A stretch of 64,000 nucleotides of DNA from JAWKIW01 sp041394145 (GTDB lineage: Bacteria; Actinomycetota; Acidimicrobiia; Acidimicrobiales; Acidimicrobilacustridaceae): NCBI GenBank assembly GCA_041394145.1, contig JAWKIW010000009.1:101680-165679 (forward strand), in the 5' to 3' direction. Made by a program: the position numbers and the translations under genes. The notes under the pieces are model-generated. The model ran no database searches. It saw only the letters and a program-made list of their open reading frames with translations, and was not told where the DNA came from. Numbering within the stretch: the first letter of the stretch is position 1; every line of letters begins with the position of its first letter. Of the stretch, positions 33,581 to 42,887 are shown in pieces.

Positions 33581-33627
33581 ACGTTCATGCGGTCGACCAC
33601 CGCTGGGGTGGTCGCCGGCCTGAACGT
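33581..33627. repeat. REP-like dyad repeat, copy 4
   Basis: A 47-nt unit with perfect ACGTTCA/TGAACGT ends and intact hairpin, 72 nt after copy 3. A GC-rich spacer of about 24 nt ending GAGGGCCTGCGG separates it from the next copy. Confidence 0.85.
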
Positions 33628-33651
33628 GGGGCGGGGGCCGAGGGCCTGCGG

Positions 33652-33698
33652 ACGTTCATGCGGTCGACCACCGCTGGGGTGGTCGCCGGGCTGAACGT
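33652..33698. repeat. REP-like dyad repeat, copy 5
   Basis: A 47-nt unit 71 nt after copy 4 with a single GGCC-to-GGGC change near the right end. The shared 27-nt tail follows (33699-33725), then the P450 stop codon (33734-33736, reverse strand). Confidence 0.85.
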
Positions 33699-33733
33699 CG
33701 GGGCGGCGGTGCGGTGGCGGCGGGGCGGTGGCG

Positions 33734-34933
33734 TCAGACCACGCGCAGCGGCAGGGTGCGGGGGCCGCGGACCTGGCCGCCCGACCACGTCACGGCGTCG
33801 GGGTCGGCGAGGCGGAAGTCGGGGTAGCGCTCGAGGAACACCTCGACGGCGACCCGCAGCTCCATGCGGGCCAGGTTGGAGCCGGCGCAGCGGTGGATGC
33901 CGAGGCCGAAGGCGGCGTGGCGGTTCTCGGCCCGGTCGATGACCACCTCGTCGGCCCGGTCGAACACGGCGGGGTCCCGGTTGGCGGCCGGGAACGGCAG
34001 CAGCACCCACTCGTCGGCCTTCATGGGGTACCCCTGGAAGTCGTGGTCGTCCTTGACCAGGCGGGCCATCGTGACCGGCGCGTAGAAGCGCAGCAGCTCC
34101 TCGATCGCCAGCGGCATGATCTCGGGCTCGTCGACGATGCGGCGCCGGTCGTCGGGGTGGGTAGCCAGGTGGAACAGCGAGGCGCCGATGGCGCTCCACG
34201 TGGTGTCGATGCCGGCGATGAGCAGCAGGGCGATCGTGCCGCCCACGTGCTCGGGCAGCAGCGGCTCGCCGTCCATCTCCGCCCCCAGCAGGAAGCTGGT
34301 GAGGTCGTCACGGGGATGGTCGACGTGGTCGTCGATCTGGGCCCGCAGGTAGCCGTCGAGCAGGCCGAAGTTCTCGATGCGCCGCTCGACCGGCAGGTCG
34401 ACGCTCTCCAGCGCGTTGTGCACGATCTGGCGGAAGATGTCGCCGTCCTCGGGCGGGAACCCGAGCATCTCGGCGATCACGCGCACCGGGATGTGCTGGG
34501 CGTACTGCACCGCCCCGTCGACGACCTCGTCGCCCTCGACGGCGTCGAGCAGCTCCTCGCAGAACGCGCGGGTGAAGGGCTCGAGCGGCGCGATGGCCTT
34601 CGGGGAGAAGGCGGGGAGCAGCAGCCGGCGGGCCTCGTGGTGGAAGGGGGGGTCCGACGAGATCGGCGGGGCGATCCCGCGGGGTGCAGGGGCGATCGGT
34701 CGTCCCTCGGTGACCACCACCGATCGGGACGTGAAGTGCTCGGTGTCGTAGGCGATGGCCGCCACGTCCTCGTGGGTGGTGGGCAGCCACACGCCGCCGT
34801 AGCGGTCCGAGTGGGCCACGGGGCACGCCGACCGGAGCTCGTCCCAGATCTCGGGGGCGCGGGCGGCCCACTCCGGGTCGGCGTGGTCGAAGTCGGTCGT
34901 CCAGTCCGCGACCGGAGGGTGGTGGCCGGTCAC
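33734..34933 (-). CDS. Cytochrome P450
   Basis: A 399-residue soluble P450. GTG 34933 overlaps the ferredoxin stop (GTGA). Signatures are the I-helix oxygen-binding AGIDTT at 240-245, the K-helix EELLR at 278-282 and the heme loop FGLGIHRCAG at 342-351 with ligand Cys349. The meander-like region RDPAVFDRADEVVIDR is normal. It inserts oxygen into a substrate using electrons from the adjacent 3Fe-4S ferredoxin. The substrate is unknown; steroids, terpenoids or fatty acids are usual in this group. The repeat array lies just after its stop. Confidence 0.93.
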   Translation of the reverse strand: MTGHHPPVADWTTDFDHADPEWAARAPEIWDELRSACPVAHSDRYGGVWLPTTHEDVAAIAYDTEHFTSRSVVVTEGRPIAPAPRGIAPPISSDPPFHHEARRLLLPAFSPKAIAPLEPFTRAFCEELLDAVEGDEVVDGAVQYAQHIPVRVIAEMLGFPPEDGDIFRQIVHNALESVDLPVERRIENFGLLDGYLRAQIDDHVDHPRDDLTSFLLGAEMDGEPLLPEHVGGTIALLLIAGIDTTWSAIGASLFHLATHPDDRRRIVDEPEIMPLAIEELLRFYAPVTMARLVKDDHDFQGYPMKADEWVLLPFPAANRDPAVFDRADEVVIDRAENRHAAFGLGIHRCAGSNLARMELRVAVEVFLERYPDFRLADPDAVTWSGGQVRGPRTLPLRVV

Positions 34934-35130
34934 TCGCCCTCCTCGATGGTGATGGCGTACTCCGGGCAGTTCGAGGCAGCCAGGCGGGCCTTGTCCTCGA
35001 GCCCGGCGGGCACGACGCCGTCGGCGAGCTCGTGGGCGTAGCCGAGGTCGTCGACGTCGAACAGCTCCGGTGCCAGCGAGTAGCACCGGTTGTGGCCCTG
35101 GCACTTGTCGGCGTCGACTCGCACGCGCAT
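34930..35130 (-). CDS. 3Fe-4S-type ferredoxin, P450 partner
   Basis: A 66-residue protein. ATG 35130 has GGGGAG about 8 nt upstream. The cluster ligands are the pair in CQGHNRC (Cys-x5-Cys, the spacing of [3Fe-4S] ferredoxins that serve P450s) and NCPEYAI near the end. The rest is acidic (VDADK, APELFDVDDLG). It is translationally coupled to the P450 and would pass single electrons to it. A ferredoxin reductase is not in the window. Confidence 0.92.
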   Translation of the reverse strand: MRVRVDADKCQGHNRCYSLAPELFDVDDLGYAHELADGVVPAGLEDKARLAASNCPEYAITIEEGE

Positions 35131-35306
35131 GACATCTCCCCCCGGGGTCGGTCTCGGCCCGCCGCCGGCCCCACGATAGGCCCTGCATCGAGCGGGGCCG
35201 CCCGCCCCTGCGCGCCGGCCGCGAGCCCCGGCGTCCACCGCAGGGCCGGGGTCCCGGTACGGTGAGCGGCGGCCGGATGCCGGCCGTCGCTGTCGAAGGG
35301 GGACGC

Positions 35307-36833
35307 ATGGGGGCACGCGCACGCCGACCCCGGCCCTGGCCGGGTCGTCGGCCTCGGGTCGGGATCATCGGCACCGGGTTCTCCGGCCTGGGCATGGCCA
35401 TCAAGCTGAAGGAGGCCGGGGTCGAGTCGTTCACGCTGTTCGAGAAGAACGACGGGGTGGGGGGCACCTGGCGGGAGAACACCTATCCGGGCGCGGCGTG
35501 CGACGTGCCGTCGCACCTGTACTCGTTCTCGTTCGAGCCGCGGCCGGACTGGAGCCGGGCCTTCTCGCCCCAGGCCGAGATCCTCGACTACCTCGAGCAC
35601 TGCGCCGACGCCTACGGCATCCGTCCCCACATCCGCTTCGGCGCCGAGGTGGCCGATCTCTGCTTCGACGAGGAGCGAGCGGTGTGGCACCTGCGAACGG
35701 CCGACGGCGACGAGCACGAGCTGGACGTGGTGGTCGCCGGCCTCGGCCAGCTCAACCGGCCCGCCTACCCCGACGTCCCCGGCCGCGACGACTTCGCCGG
35801 CACGTCGTTCCACTCCGCCCGCTGGGACCACGACCACGAGCTGCGCGGCGAGCGGGTGGCCGTCGTCGGCAACGGTGCCAGTGCCCTGCAGTTCATCCCC
35901 GAGATCGCGCCGGACGTCGAGCGCCTGACGATCTTCCAGCGCAGCGCCAACTGGGTGATGCCCAAGCCCGACCACGGGTTCCCGGCGTGGCTGAACGAGC
36001 TGTTCGCGAGGTACCCGGCCGTCGAGCGGCTCTACCGGCGACGGATCTACTGGGGCTTCGAGTCGCACTGGCTGTGGTTCAAGGCCGACAGCCGGACGGG
36101 GGCGTTGATGGAGAAGGTGGCGCGCCGCTACCTCGACAAGGCCGTGGCCGATCCCGAGCTGCGGGCCGACCTCACGCCGGACTACCCGCTCGGGTGCAAG
36201 CGGGTGCTGATCTCCAACGACTACTACCGCGCCGTGCAGCGGCCGAACGTCGAGCTGGTGACCGATCGGATCGATCGGATCGTCCCCGACGGCGTGGTGA
36301 CGACCGACGGGACCACCCACGAGGTCGACACCATCATCTGGGGGACCGGCTTCGAGACGACGCACTTCCTCGCGCCGCTGCAGGTGACGGGCCGGCAGGG
36401 CCGCACGCTCGAGGAGGTGTGGCGCGACGGGGCCGAGGCCCACCTCGGGGTCGCCGTGGCCGGCTTCCCGAACCTGTTCCTGCTGTACGGCCCCAACACC
36501 AACCTCGGTCACAACTCGATCGTGTTCATGATCGAGTGCCAGGTGCAGCTGATCCTGCGCTACCTGCGCGAGCTGGCGGCCGAGGGCTGCGCCACCATCG
36601 AGGTGCGACCCGAGGCGATGGCCGAGTTCAACCGCGAGCTGCAGGAGAGCGCCCGCGACACGGTGTGGGACAAGGGCTGCACCAGCTGGTACAAGACCGA
36701 CACCGGACGGATCACCAACAACTGGACGCGATCGACGGTCAGCTACTGGTGGCGGACCCGTCGACCGTCCTTCGACGACCTCGAGCTGCGACCGGCGCCA
36801 CGTCGGCTCGCCGTGCCCGCGGTCAGTCGCTGA
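35307..36833 (+). CDS. Flavin-containing (Baeyer-Villiger-type) monooxygenase
   Basis: A 508-residue protein. ATG 35307 has GAAGGGGGA upstream; earlier GTG and ATG codons lack one. It contains the FAD GxGxxG VGIIGTGFSGLGMAI (residues 18-32), VGGTWRENTYPGAACDVPSH, the BVMO-like fingerprint FAGTSFHSARWDH, the NADPH GxGxxG VAVVGNGASALQF and the C-terminal NLFLLYGPNTNLGHNS. It oxidises ketones to esters or other soft nucleophiles using NADPH and O2. It is divergent from the ferredoxin/P450 pair, suggesting a joint oxidative pathway. Confidence 0.9.
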   Translation: MGARARRPRPWPGRRPRVGIIGTGFSGLGMAIKLKEAGVESFTLFEKNDGVGGTWRENTYPGAACDVPSHLYSFSFEPRPDWSRAFSPQAEILDYLEHCADAYGIRPHIRFGAEVADLCFDEERAVWHLRTADGDEHELDVVVAGLGQLNRPAYPDVPGRDDFAGTSFHSARWDHDHELRGERVAVVGNGASALQFIPEIAPDVERLTIFQRSANWVMPKPDHGFPAWLNELFARYPAVERLYRRRIYWGFESHWLWFKADSRTGALMEKVARRYLDKAVADPELRADLTPDYPLGCKRVLISNDYYRAVQRPNVELVTDRIDRIVPDGVVTTDGTTHEVDTIIWGTGFETTHFLAPLQVTGRQGRTLEEVWRDGAEAHLGVAVAGFPNLFLLYGPNTNLGHNSIVFMIECQVQLILRYLRELAAEGCATIEVRPEAMAEFNRELQESARDTVWDKGCTSWYKTDTGRITNNWTRSTVSYWWRTRRPSFDDLELRPAPRRLAVPAVSR

Positions 36834-38505
36834 CCGCCTCGCCGCGTCGCTCGAAGGCGTCGATGGCGGTGGGCAGGGTGGGATAGAGGCGATCCTCGCC
36901 GATGCGGTCGACGAGGCCGCCGAGCTCGAGGTCGTCGTAGAGGTCCTGCTTGACCCGGGCCATGGCGAACACGACGTCGTGCTCGGTGACGTCGTCGATC
37001 AGGTCGTGCAGGGTGTCGACGGCGGTGATGTCGATGTCGACCCAGGCCTCCACGTTGAGCACGAACCACTCGACCTCGGTCGGGTAGTCCTCGATCGCCT
37101 GCAGCGCCCGGCGCCGGAAGTCCTCGGCGTTGGCGAACATCAGCGGTGCGTCGTAGCGGTAGATGCACAGGCCCGGCAGCGACTGGGCGTCGGGCCAGTC
37201 CTCGACGTCGTGCAGGCCCGGCAGCCCGGGCACCCGTCCGAGCACCGCGTCGTGGGGACGCATGAGCCCGCTGAACAGCACGACGATCGACAGCCCGACG
37301 GCGACGAGGACGCCGACGAGGATGTTGGTGACCAGCACCCCCACCAGCGCCACCGCGGCGAGCCCGAACTCGGATCGTCGGAAGGCGAGCATGCGGCGGA
37401 ACTCGGGCAGGTCGATCAGCCGGATGGCGGCGTAGACGACGATCGCCCCGAGGGCGGCGCTCGGGAAGAGGGCGAGGAGCGGCCCGAGGAAGAGCAGCAC
37501 CAGCACGACGCAGCCCAGCGCGACCAGCGAGTACAGCTGGCTCCGGCTGCCGAGGGAGTCGCCGATCGAGGTGCGGCTGCCGCTGCTCGACACCGGGAAG
37601 CCCTGGAAGAGGCCGGCGCCGATGTTCGACAGGCCGAGTGACAGCAGCTCCTGGTTGGCGTCGATCCGGTAGCCGTTCTTGTTGGCGAACGACCTCGCGG
37701 TGAGCACGTTGTCGGTGTAGCCGACCACGGCGATGCCCACGGCCGGGGCCAGCAGCCCGACGACCTGGGACCACGAGACGTCGGGCAGGCCGGGCAGCGG
37801 GAGGCCCTGGGGCACCGCACCGACCACGCTGATGCCGTGCTGGTCGAGGTCGAGCACGGCGACCACCGTGGTCGACGCCAGGACGGCGATGAGCGGCCCC
37901 GGGAGCTTGGGGAACCACTTCTGCATGATGAACAGGAAGGTCACGACCGCGGTGGCCAGCACGAAGGTGTCGACCTGGAAGTCGGCCAGGTGCGTGAAGA
38001 AGGAGTGGATCTCCGCCGCCGGGGTGTCGCCGCTGGTGGGCACGCCGGTGGTCTTGGTGAGCTGGCCGGTGATCATGGTGACGGCGACACCCGCCATGTA
38101 GCCGACGAGCACGGGCTTGGACAGCAGGTTGGCGAGGAAGCCGAGGCGGGCGATCCGCCCGATCAGGCACCACAGGCCGGTGATGGCGGCGAGGGCGGCG
38201 GCGAGGGCGGCGTAGGCGGCCGGTTCGCCGGCCGCCAGCGGGGCCAGCGCGGTGGCGGCCATGACGGCGGTGGTCGACTCGGGTCCGACAGACAGCTGTC
38301 GGGACGAGCCGAACAGCGCGTACACCGCGAGCGGGGCCAGGATCGCCCACAGGCCGGCGACGGGCTGGAGGCCGGCGAGCTCGCCGTAGGCCATGCACTG
38401 GGGCACCAGGTAGGCGGCGACCGTGACGCCGGCCAGGACGTCTGGTCGCAACCAGTCGCGCTGGTAGTGCCGCAATCGGGCGAGGCCGGGCGCGAGCGAC
38501 GTCAT
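36823..38505 (-). CDS. SulP-family anion transporter with STAS domain
   Basis: A 560-residue membrane protein starting at ATG 38505, which overlaps the esterase stop (ATGA). The core has about 11-12 helices with SulP signatures VTVAAYLVPQCMAYGELAGLQPVAGLW, ALFGSSRQLSVGPESTTAVM and FPVSSSGSRTSIGDSLGSRSQLYS. A C-terminal STAS domain (~425-550) has YRYDAPLMFANAEDFRRR and DITAVDTLHDLIDDVTE. It probably carries sulfate, bicarbonate or another inorganic anion. Its tail overlaps the convergent monooxygenase by 11 nt. Frame integrity looks good throughout. Confidence 0.9.
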   Translation of the reverse strand: MTSLAPGLARLRHYQRDWLRPDVLAGVTVAAYLVPQCMAYGELAGLQPVAGLWAILAPLAVYALFGSSRQLSVGPESTTAVMAATALAPLAAGEPAAYAALAAALAAITGLWCLIGRIARLGFLANLLSKPVLVGYMAGVAVTMITGQLTKTTGVPTSGDTPAAEIHSFFTHLADFQVDTFVLATAVVTFLFIMQKWFPKLPGPLIAVLASTTVVAVLDLDQHGISVVGAVPQGLPLPGLPDVSWSQVVGLLAPAVGIAVVGYTDNVLTARSFANKNGYRIDANQELLSLGLSNIGAGLFQGFPVSSSGSRTSIGDSLGSRSQLYSLVALGCVVLVLLFLGPLLALFPSAALGAIVVYAAIRLIDLPEFRRMLAFRRSEFGLAAVALVGVLVTNILVGVLVAVGLSIVVLFSGLMRPHDAVLGRVPGLPGLHDVEDWPDAQSLPGLCIYRYDAPLMFANAEDFRRRALQAIEDYPTEVEWFVLNVEAWVDIDITAVDTLHDLIDDVTEHDVVFAMARVKQDLYDDLELGGLVDRIGEDRLYPTLPTAIDAFERRGEAVSD

Positions 38506-39458
38506 GCCCGCCGGTCCAGGTGGCGGGCCACGAAGGCGCTGACCTCGGCGTGGGCGGCCCGCCCCTCGGGCAGGATGCGGGCGAACGCGGGGAACACGTG
38601 GGGGGCCTGCGGCCACTCGTGGAGCTCGACCGCGCCACCGCACCGGATGTACGCGTCGCGGATGGCGCGGGCGTCGTCGAGGAGCACCTCGGTCGTGCCG
38701 ACCTCGAGCAGCAGCGGTGGGCACCCGGCGAAGTCGCCGAAGGCGGGGGAGAGGAGGGGGTCGGTCGCGGGCCGGTCGGCGGCGACGGCGATGGCCCGGC
38801 CGACGGCGGAGAGGCTGGCGGCGTCGATCATGGCGTCGACGTCGGCGTTGGCACGCCACGAGGGCAGGGTGCCGGCGAGGTCGGTCCACGGTGAGAAGGC
38901 GATGGCGGCCGCCGGCTGGGCGCGCCCGTCGTCGCGGTTGGCCAGCAGGGTGGCCAGGGCCAGGCCGCCGCCCGCTGAGTCGCCGCCGAGCACCACGTTG
39001 GCGGCGCCCAGCTCGTCGATCAGCGTGGCGCAGGCCCCGACGGCGTCGTCGAGCCACGCCGGGAAGGCGTGCTCGGGGGCCAACCGGTAGTCGAGGCCGA
39101 CGACCACGAGGCCGGTCGCCTCGGCGAGCGATGCGAACAGCTCGCGGTGGGTGCGCAGCGAGCCCGAGACGTAGGCGCCGCCGTGGAGCCAGAGGACGGC
39201 GGCGTCGGTGCGCGACGCCGGCGTCCGGTAGACGCCGGCCGGTCGGCCGGCGAGGCAGCGCAGCGTCTCGGTCACCGGTCCCCGCGGCGGCAGGAAGGTG
39301 AGGGCCTCCATCCGGCGGCGGCCGCGGGCGACGTCATCGGGATCGAGGCCCGAGATGGCGCCCCGCCGCATGGCCCGGCGCAGGACCCGGTCCAACACCC
39401 GGGTGGCCGGCGAGGGGGCACGGGCGCGCGTGGCGGCGGGATCCGGTTGGCGGCGCAC
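38502..39458 (-). CDS. Alpha/beta hydrolase, hormone-sensitive-lipase type esterase
   Basis: A ~318-residue protein; GTG 39458 is the probable start (a shorter ATG at 39370 is also possible). It has the HSL oxyanion motif WLHGGAYVSGS, the nucleophile elbow GGDSAGGGLALA, and the C-terminal region HEWPQAPHVFPAF with the catalytic His. The catalytic Asp would be at VGTTEVLLDDA. It hydrolyses short- or medium-chain esters in the cytosol. It precedes and overlaps the SulP gene by 4 nt. It could open the ester made by the nearby Baeyer-Villiger enzyme, which is an inference from locality. Confidence 0.85.
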   Translation of the reverse strand: MRRQPDPAATRARAPSPATRVLDRVLRRAMRRGAISGLDPDDVARGRRRMEALTFLPPRGPVTETLRCLAGRPAGVYRTPASRTDAAVLWLHGGAYVSGSLRTHRELFASLAEATGLVVVGLDYRLAPEHAFPAWLDDAVGACATLIDELGAANVVLGGDSAGGGLALATLLANRDDGRAQPAAAIAFSPWTDLAGTLPSWRANADVDAMIDAASLSAVGRAIAVAADRPATDPLLSPAFGDFAGCPPLLLEVGTTEVLLDDARAIRDAYIRCGGAVELHEWPQAPHVFPAFARILPEGRAAHAEVSAFVARHLDRRA

Positions 39459-39476
39459 GCCCGTAGCCTCGCGCAG

Positions 39477-41057
39477 GTGCGGAATCCGGCGGCAGACGAC
39501 GACGTTGCAGCGGACGTGGGCGAGCAGCAGGTCATCGCGCCCGGGTCGCTCGTGCTGGTGACGGGGGCGTCGGGCTACATCGGCGGACGGCTGGTCGGCG
39601 AGCTGCTGGCCGCCGGCCATCGGGTCCGGTGCCTCGCCCGGACGCCGGCGAAGCTGGACGCCGCCGCATGGCGCGACCAGGTGGAGGTCGTGGCGGGTGA
39701 CATCGGGGGCGATCTGAGCGCCGCCGTCGACGGTGTCGATGCCGTGTACTACCTCGTCCACTCGATCGGTGAGGGGTCGGACTGGGTGGCGCGCGAGCGG
39801 GCGAGTGCGGCGAACCTGGCCGCCCACGCGGCGACGGCCGGGGTCCGTCGGATCGTGTACCTCGGCGGCCTCGGCGGTGACGAGGGTGCCGGCGGCCAGC
39901 GGGCCCTGTCGGCGCACCTCGGCAGCCGTCACGAGGTCGGCCGGACGCTGGCCGAGGGTCCCGTGCCGGTCACCGAGCTGCGCGCCGCGGTGATCATCGG
40001 ATCGGGCAGCGCCAGCTTCGAGATGCTGCGGTACCTCGTCGAGGTGCTGCCGGTGATGGTCACGCCGCGCTGGGTCGACACCCGATGCCAGCCCATCGCC
40101 GTGCGCGACGTCCTGCGCTACCTCGTCGACGTCCTCGCCGTGGCCGAGACCTCGGGTCGGGTGCTCGAGATCGGCGGGCCCGACGTCGTGACCTATCGCC
40201 AGATGATGGCGATCTACGCCGAGGAGGCCGGCCTGCGCCGCCGCCGGGTCGTCCCCGTGCCGGTGCTGACGCCGAGGCTGTCGTCGCTGTGGGTCGGCCT
40301 GGTCACGCCGCTGCCCCGTTCGCTGGCCCGGCCGCTCGTGGACAGCCTGGTGAACGAGGTGGTCGTGCACGATCCCGTCATCCGCGAGCTGTGCCCGGGG
40401 CCCCTGCTGCCGTACCGCACGGCCGTCCGCCTGGCGCTCGGACGGATCCGTGCCGGTGAGGTCGTCACCAGCTGGTCCGATGCCGCCCTCGACCCCGCCC
40501 ACGCCGGTGCCCTGCCCACCGATCCCGAGTGGGCCGGAGGCTCGGTGCTGCGAGACGAGCGGGTCCGGGTCGTCCACGCCCCACCGTCGGTCGTGCACAA
40601 GGTCGTGTGCGGCATCGGGGGTGCGCGGGGCTGGTACTCGGGCGAGTGGCTGTGGGAGCTGCGCGGCCTCCTCGACAAGGTGGTGGGCGGACCGGGCATG
40701 CGGCGCGGCCGCCGCGACCCCGACGACCTGCGCGTCGGCGACGCCCTGGACTTCTGGCGGGTGGAGGCCCTCGTCCCCGGTCGGCTGCTCCGCCTGCGGG
40801 CCGAGATGCGCCTGCCGGGGGAGGCGTCGCTGGCCTGGGAGCTCGAGCCCGGACCGGGGTCGGGGACCACGACCGTTCGCCAGGTGGCGACCTTCGTGCC
40901 CCGGGGGCTGCTCGGCCGGGCCTACTGGTACGCAGTGGCGCCCTTCCACGGCGTCGTGTTCCCCGGCGTGCTTGCCGGCCTGGCCGACGACGCCGAGCGG
41001 CGAGCCCGGTCCGAGGCGACCGAGGTGGCGTCGGCGCACTACGTTGCCCGGCCATGA
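39477..41057 (+). CDS. SDR NAD(P)-binding domain fused to DUF2867
   Basis: A 526-residue protein starting at GTG 39477. The N-terminal ~270 residues form an atypical SDR/NmrA-like fold: VLVTGASGYIGGRLVGELLAAGHRVRCLAR, a DIGGD-like motif and VDAVYYLVHSIGEG (residues ~80-95), with the later VEVLPVMVTPRWVDTRCQPIAVRDVLRYL. The C-terminal part is DUF2867 (DALDFWRVEALVPGRLLRLRAEMRLPGEASLAWEL). This fusion is common in actinobacteria; its substrate is unknown. It overlaps the next gene by an ATGA. Confidence 0.85.
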   Translation: MRNPAADDDVAADVGEQQVIAPGSLVLVTGASGYIGGRLVGELLAAGHRVRCLARTPAKLDAAAWRDQVEVVAGDIGGDLSAAVDGVDAVYYLVHSIGEGSDWVARERASAANLAAHAATAGVRRIVYLGGLGGDEGAGGQRALSAHLGSRHEVGRTLAEGPVPVTELRAAVIIGSGSASFEMLRYLVEVLPVMVTPRWVDTRCQPIAVRDVLRYLVDVLAVAETSGRVLEIGGPDVVTYRQMMAIYAEEAGLRRRRVVPVPVLTPRLSSLWVGLVTPLPRSLARPLVDSLVNEVVVHDPVIRELCPGPLLPYRTAVRLALGRIRAGEVVTSWSDAALDPAHAGALPTDPEWAGGSVLRDERVRVVHAPPSVVHKVVCGIGGARGWYSGEWLWELRGLLDKVVGGPGMRRGRRDPDDLRVGDALDFWRVEALVPGRLLRLRAEMRLPGEASLAWELEPGPGSGTTTVRQVATFVPRGLLGRAYWYAVAPFHGVVFPGVLAGLADDAERRARSEATEVASAHYVARP

Positions 41058-42887
41058 CCGTCACCGACGAGCCCGGCACCGCTGCCGACGACGACCTCAC
41101 CGCCGCCGCCGTCGCCTGGGACCTGGATCCGCTCCTCGGAGGACGCGACGCCGAGGCGTGGCTCGTCGAGGCCGAGGAGCTCGCCACCGGCCTGGAGGCC
41201 GCCCGGGGCAGCGTGGCGACCATCGACGCCGCCACCCTCGCCGACTTCATGACCCGCTTCGGTCACCTCCAGGAGATCGTCAGCCGGGTGGGCAACGACG
41301 CGTCGCTGCGGTTCGCCGTCGACACCGCCGATCCGGCCAACGGTGCCGCCGTGCAGATGGTCCAGGAGCGGGCGACCGCCATCTTCAACCGGCTCATCTT
41401 CTTCGAGCTGGAGTGGGCCGAGCTCCCCGACGAGCGCGTCGACGAGCTGCTCGCCGACCCCGTCCTCGGCTTCTGCGCCCACTACCTGCGGGCCGCCCGC
41501 CGGTACCGGCCCCACCTGCTGACCGAGCCCGAGGAGAAGATCCTCTCGGAGAAGGCGGTGACCGGCTCGTCGGCCTGGTCGCGGCTGTTCAGCGAGCTGT
41601 CGTCGGCCATCGCCGTCGACCTGCCGACGTCTGCGACGGGCGGCCCGGCCCGCACCGCTTCGCTGGAGGAGGGCCTGTCGCTGCTGTCGCACCCCGACCG
41701 GGAGGTGCGCCGGTCGGCGGCCGAGGCGGTGACGGAGGCGCTCGCCCCGGGTCTGCGCACCCGGGCCTACGTCTTCAACACGCTGCTCGCCGACAAGGCG
41801 ACCGACGATCGGCTGCGGTCCTACGAGTCGTGGATCGCGTCGCGGAACCTGTCGAACGAGGCCAGCGACGCCTCGGTGCAGGCGCTGGTCGAGGCCGTGG
41901 TGGGCCGCTACGAGATCGCCCGCCGGTGGTACCGCCTCAAGGCCGACATCCTCGGCGTGGACCGGCTCGCCGACTACGACCGCATGGCGTCGGTGTCCGA
42001 CTCCGAGGCGCGGTTCGGTTGGTCGGAGGCCCGCGACCTCGTGCTCGACGCCTACACCTCGTTCTCGCCCGACATCGCCGGTGCCGTGCGACGGTTCTTC
42101 GACGAGCGGTGGATCGATGCTCCGGTCCGACCCGGCAAGCGGCCCGGTGCGTTCTGCGCCTACACGGTGCCGTCGCACCACCCCTACGTGTTCTTGAACT
42201 GGACGGGCCGGCCCGGTGACGTGCTCACCCTGGCCCACGAGCTGGGGCACGGCGTGCACGCCTACCTGGCCCGCGACCAGGGCGTCTTCCACCAGACCAC
42301 GCCGCTCACGTTGGCCGAGACCGCGTCGGTGTTCGGCGAGACGCTGACCTTCGGCCGCCTCCTCGACCAGACCACCGACCCCGACGAGCGGCTCGACCTG
42401 CTGGCCCGCTCCGTGGAGGGCGATCGCCACCGTCTTCCGCCAGATCGCCATGAACCGCTTCGAGGACGCCGTCCACACCGAGCGGCGAGCGGCGGGTGAG
42501 CTGTCGACCGACCGGTTCGGTGAGCTGTGGGCGGGCACGCAGGAGGACCTCCTCGGCGACGCCGTCGAGGTGACCGAGGGCTACCGGACGTGGTGGTCCT
42601 ACATCCCGCACTTCATCGGCACGCCCGGCTACGTGTACGCCTACGCGTACGGCCAGCTGCTGGCGCTGTCGGTGTACCGCCGCTACGAGGAGCTCGGGGC
42701 CGACTTCGTGCCCGCCTACCTCGCGCTGCTCGGCGCCGGTGGCTCGCTCCCGCCGCCCGAGCTCGGCCGGCTCGTCGGGGTCGACCTCGAGGACCCGGGG
42801 TTCTGGGACGCCGGCCTCGATCTCGTCGAGGCCCAGGTGCTGGCCGCGGAGCAGGCGGCGGTCGCCGCCGGCCGGGTGACGCGGTGA
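41054..42887 (+). CDS. M3-family oligoendopeptidase F-like (frameshift near 42420)
   Basis: ATG 41054 overlaps the previous stop. The first 455 residues follow the M3B family, with the zinc site HELGH at 395-399 and the downstream Glu in LAETASVFGET. Then the frame breaks at GTGGAGGGCGATCGCC. Two lost bases (GAGGGCGCGATC to GAGGGCGATC) restore EGAIATVFRQIAMNRFEDAVH, and the protein continues in the second frame with YVYAYAYGQLLALSVYRRYEE to the stop at 42887. It would cleave peptides in the cytosol. The gene is probably intact in the organism. Confidence 0.85.

Noticed and set aside
32314..33698. CRISPR-like array
   Set aside because: Repeats are palindromic 47-mers with near-identical spacers and no cas genes, unlike CRISPR.
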